Positions 5,157-5,414 of a stretch of DNA of 5,414 nucleotides are shown piece by piece; within the stretch, counting starts at the first letter, position 1, and each line of letters starts with the position of its first letter. The stretch is from positions 1-5,414 of the forward strand of contig JAITJV010000246.1 in NCBI GenBank assembly GCA_031278755.1. The letters run 5' to 3'. This stretch comes from Treponema sp. (GTDB taxonomy: Bacteria > Spirochaetota > Spirochaetia > Treponematales > Breznakiellaceae). A program made the position numbers and the translations under genes. The notes beneath the pieces are model-generated. The model was not told where the DNA came from. It did no database searches and worked only from the letters and a program-made list of their open reading frames with translations.

Positions 5157-5414
5157 TTATTGGATTATCTTGTCTATAATGATGTTCACTTCTTCAATAA
5201 GTATTCCCGTGTACCGTTCTATATTGTCGATGATGTACTGCTGAAGTTCGTGTATGTTTCCCCCAAGCTGTATACCGTACGGTACGTCTATGGTAATCAC
5301 CAGCCGGTAGCCCATCTCATCATCTTTTACCACGATTTTTTTGATCCTGATATTCTGGTTGTACTCATCGACGCAGTGAATAACCATCTGCGACAGGGCC
5401 GCTTCGGAGATGAT
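5157..5414 (-). CDS. Asp23/Gls24-family protein, C-terminal part (5' end outside window)
   Basis: The frame is open to the window edge. Upstream of the first visible Met (5387) it reads IISEAALSQ in frame, so the true start lies beyond 5414 and 85 residues are visible. The pattern fits the Asp23/Gls24 (DUF322) family: IKKIVVKDDEMGYRLVITID, then VPYGIQLGG, then HELQQYIIDNIERYTGI and a closing EEVNIIIDKI. This compares with the family's yG-x-x-i ... iq-x-x-v ... mtGl-x-V-x-x-VNV-x-V. In Firmicutes, members are linked to the cell envelope and alkaline stress; in other groups the role is poorly known. The gene looks more A+T-rich than its neighbours. Its TAA stop nearly touches the ribosome-binding site of the TPR gene, implying co-transcription and perhaps translational coupling. 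Family assignment is by pattern, not search. Confidence 0.7.
   Translation of the reverse strand: MISEAALSQMVIHCVDEYNQNIRIKKIVVKDDEMGYRLVITIDVPYGIQLGGNIHELQQYIIDNIERYTGILIEEVNIIIDKIIQ

Overview
The window is a chromosomal stretch of a bacterium of moderately high G+C with housekeeping genes and no phage, transposase, CRISPR, tRNA or rRNA gene visible. The gene set (Fe-S-type m5U RNA methyltransferase, PcnB-type poly(A) polymerase, exported peptidase-MA-like/TPR protein next to an Asp23/Gls24-family gene) and the protein style suggest a spirochaete of the Treponema group, possibly an insect-gut treponeme. That placement is inference from general resemblance, not a database match.

Layout. Positions 1-354 carry no convincing gene. 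They hold a dense run of short inverted repeats with 3-5 nt loops, including two related palindromes (1-28, cut by the left edge, and 86-119) whose inner stems differ by compensated base-pair changes. Positions 355-1542 (minus) encode an RlmD/RumA-type uracil-5-methyltransferase. A 54-bp divergent intergenic region (1543-1596) separates it from an alpha/beta hydrolase of the monoacylglycerol-lipase type at 1597-2655 (plus). On each strand a -10-like hexamer ends 6 nt before the start codon, so both transcripts may be leaderless. The hydrolase contains five in-frame 18-bp tandem repeats. A TTG-initiated pcnB (2714-3904, plus) follows after a 58-bp gap. It converges on a two-gene minus-strand unit: an Asp23/Gls24-like gene (5157 to beyond the right edge) followed by an exported TPR protein (3963-5144). 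The TPR protein's peptidase-like domain appears to have lost the HExxH zinc site.

How the genes fit together. Two products act on RNA (m5U methylation; 3' polyadenylation leading to decay), but they are on opposite strands and need not be co-regulated. The hydrolase and pcnB may share a transcript. The Gls24-like and TPR genes are spaced like an operon and may both serve the cell envelope. No complete new system is evident. The best leads are the structured left region, the paired leaderless promoters, the intragenic minisatellite and the pseudo-peptidase.
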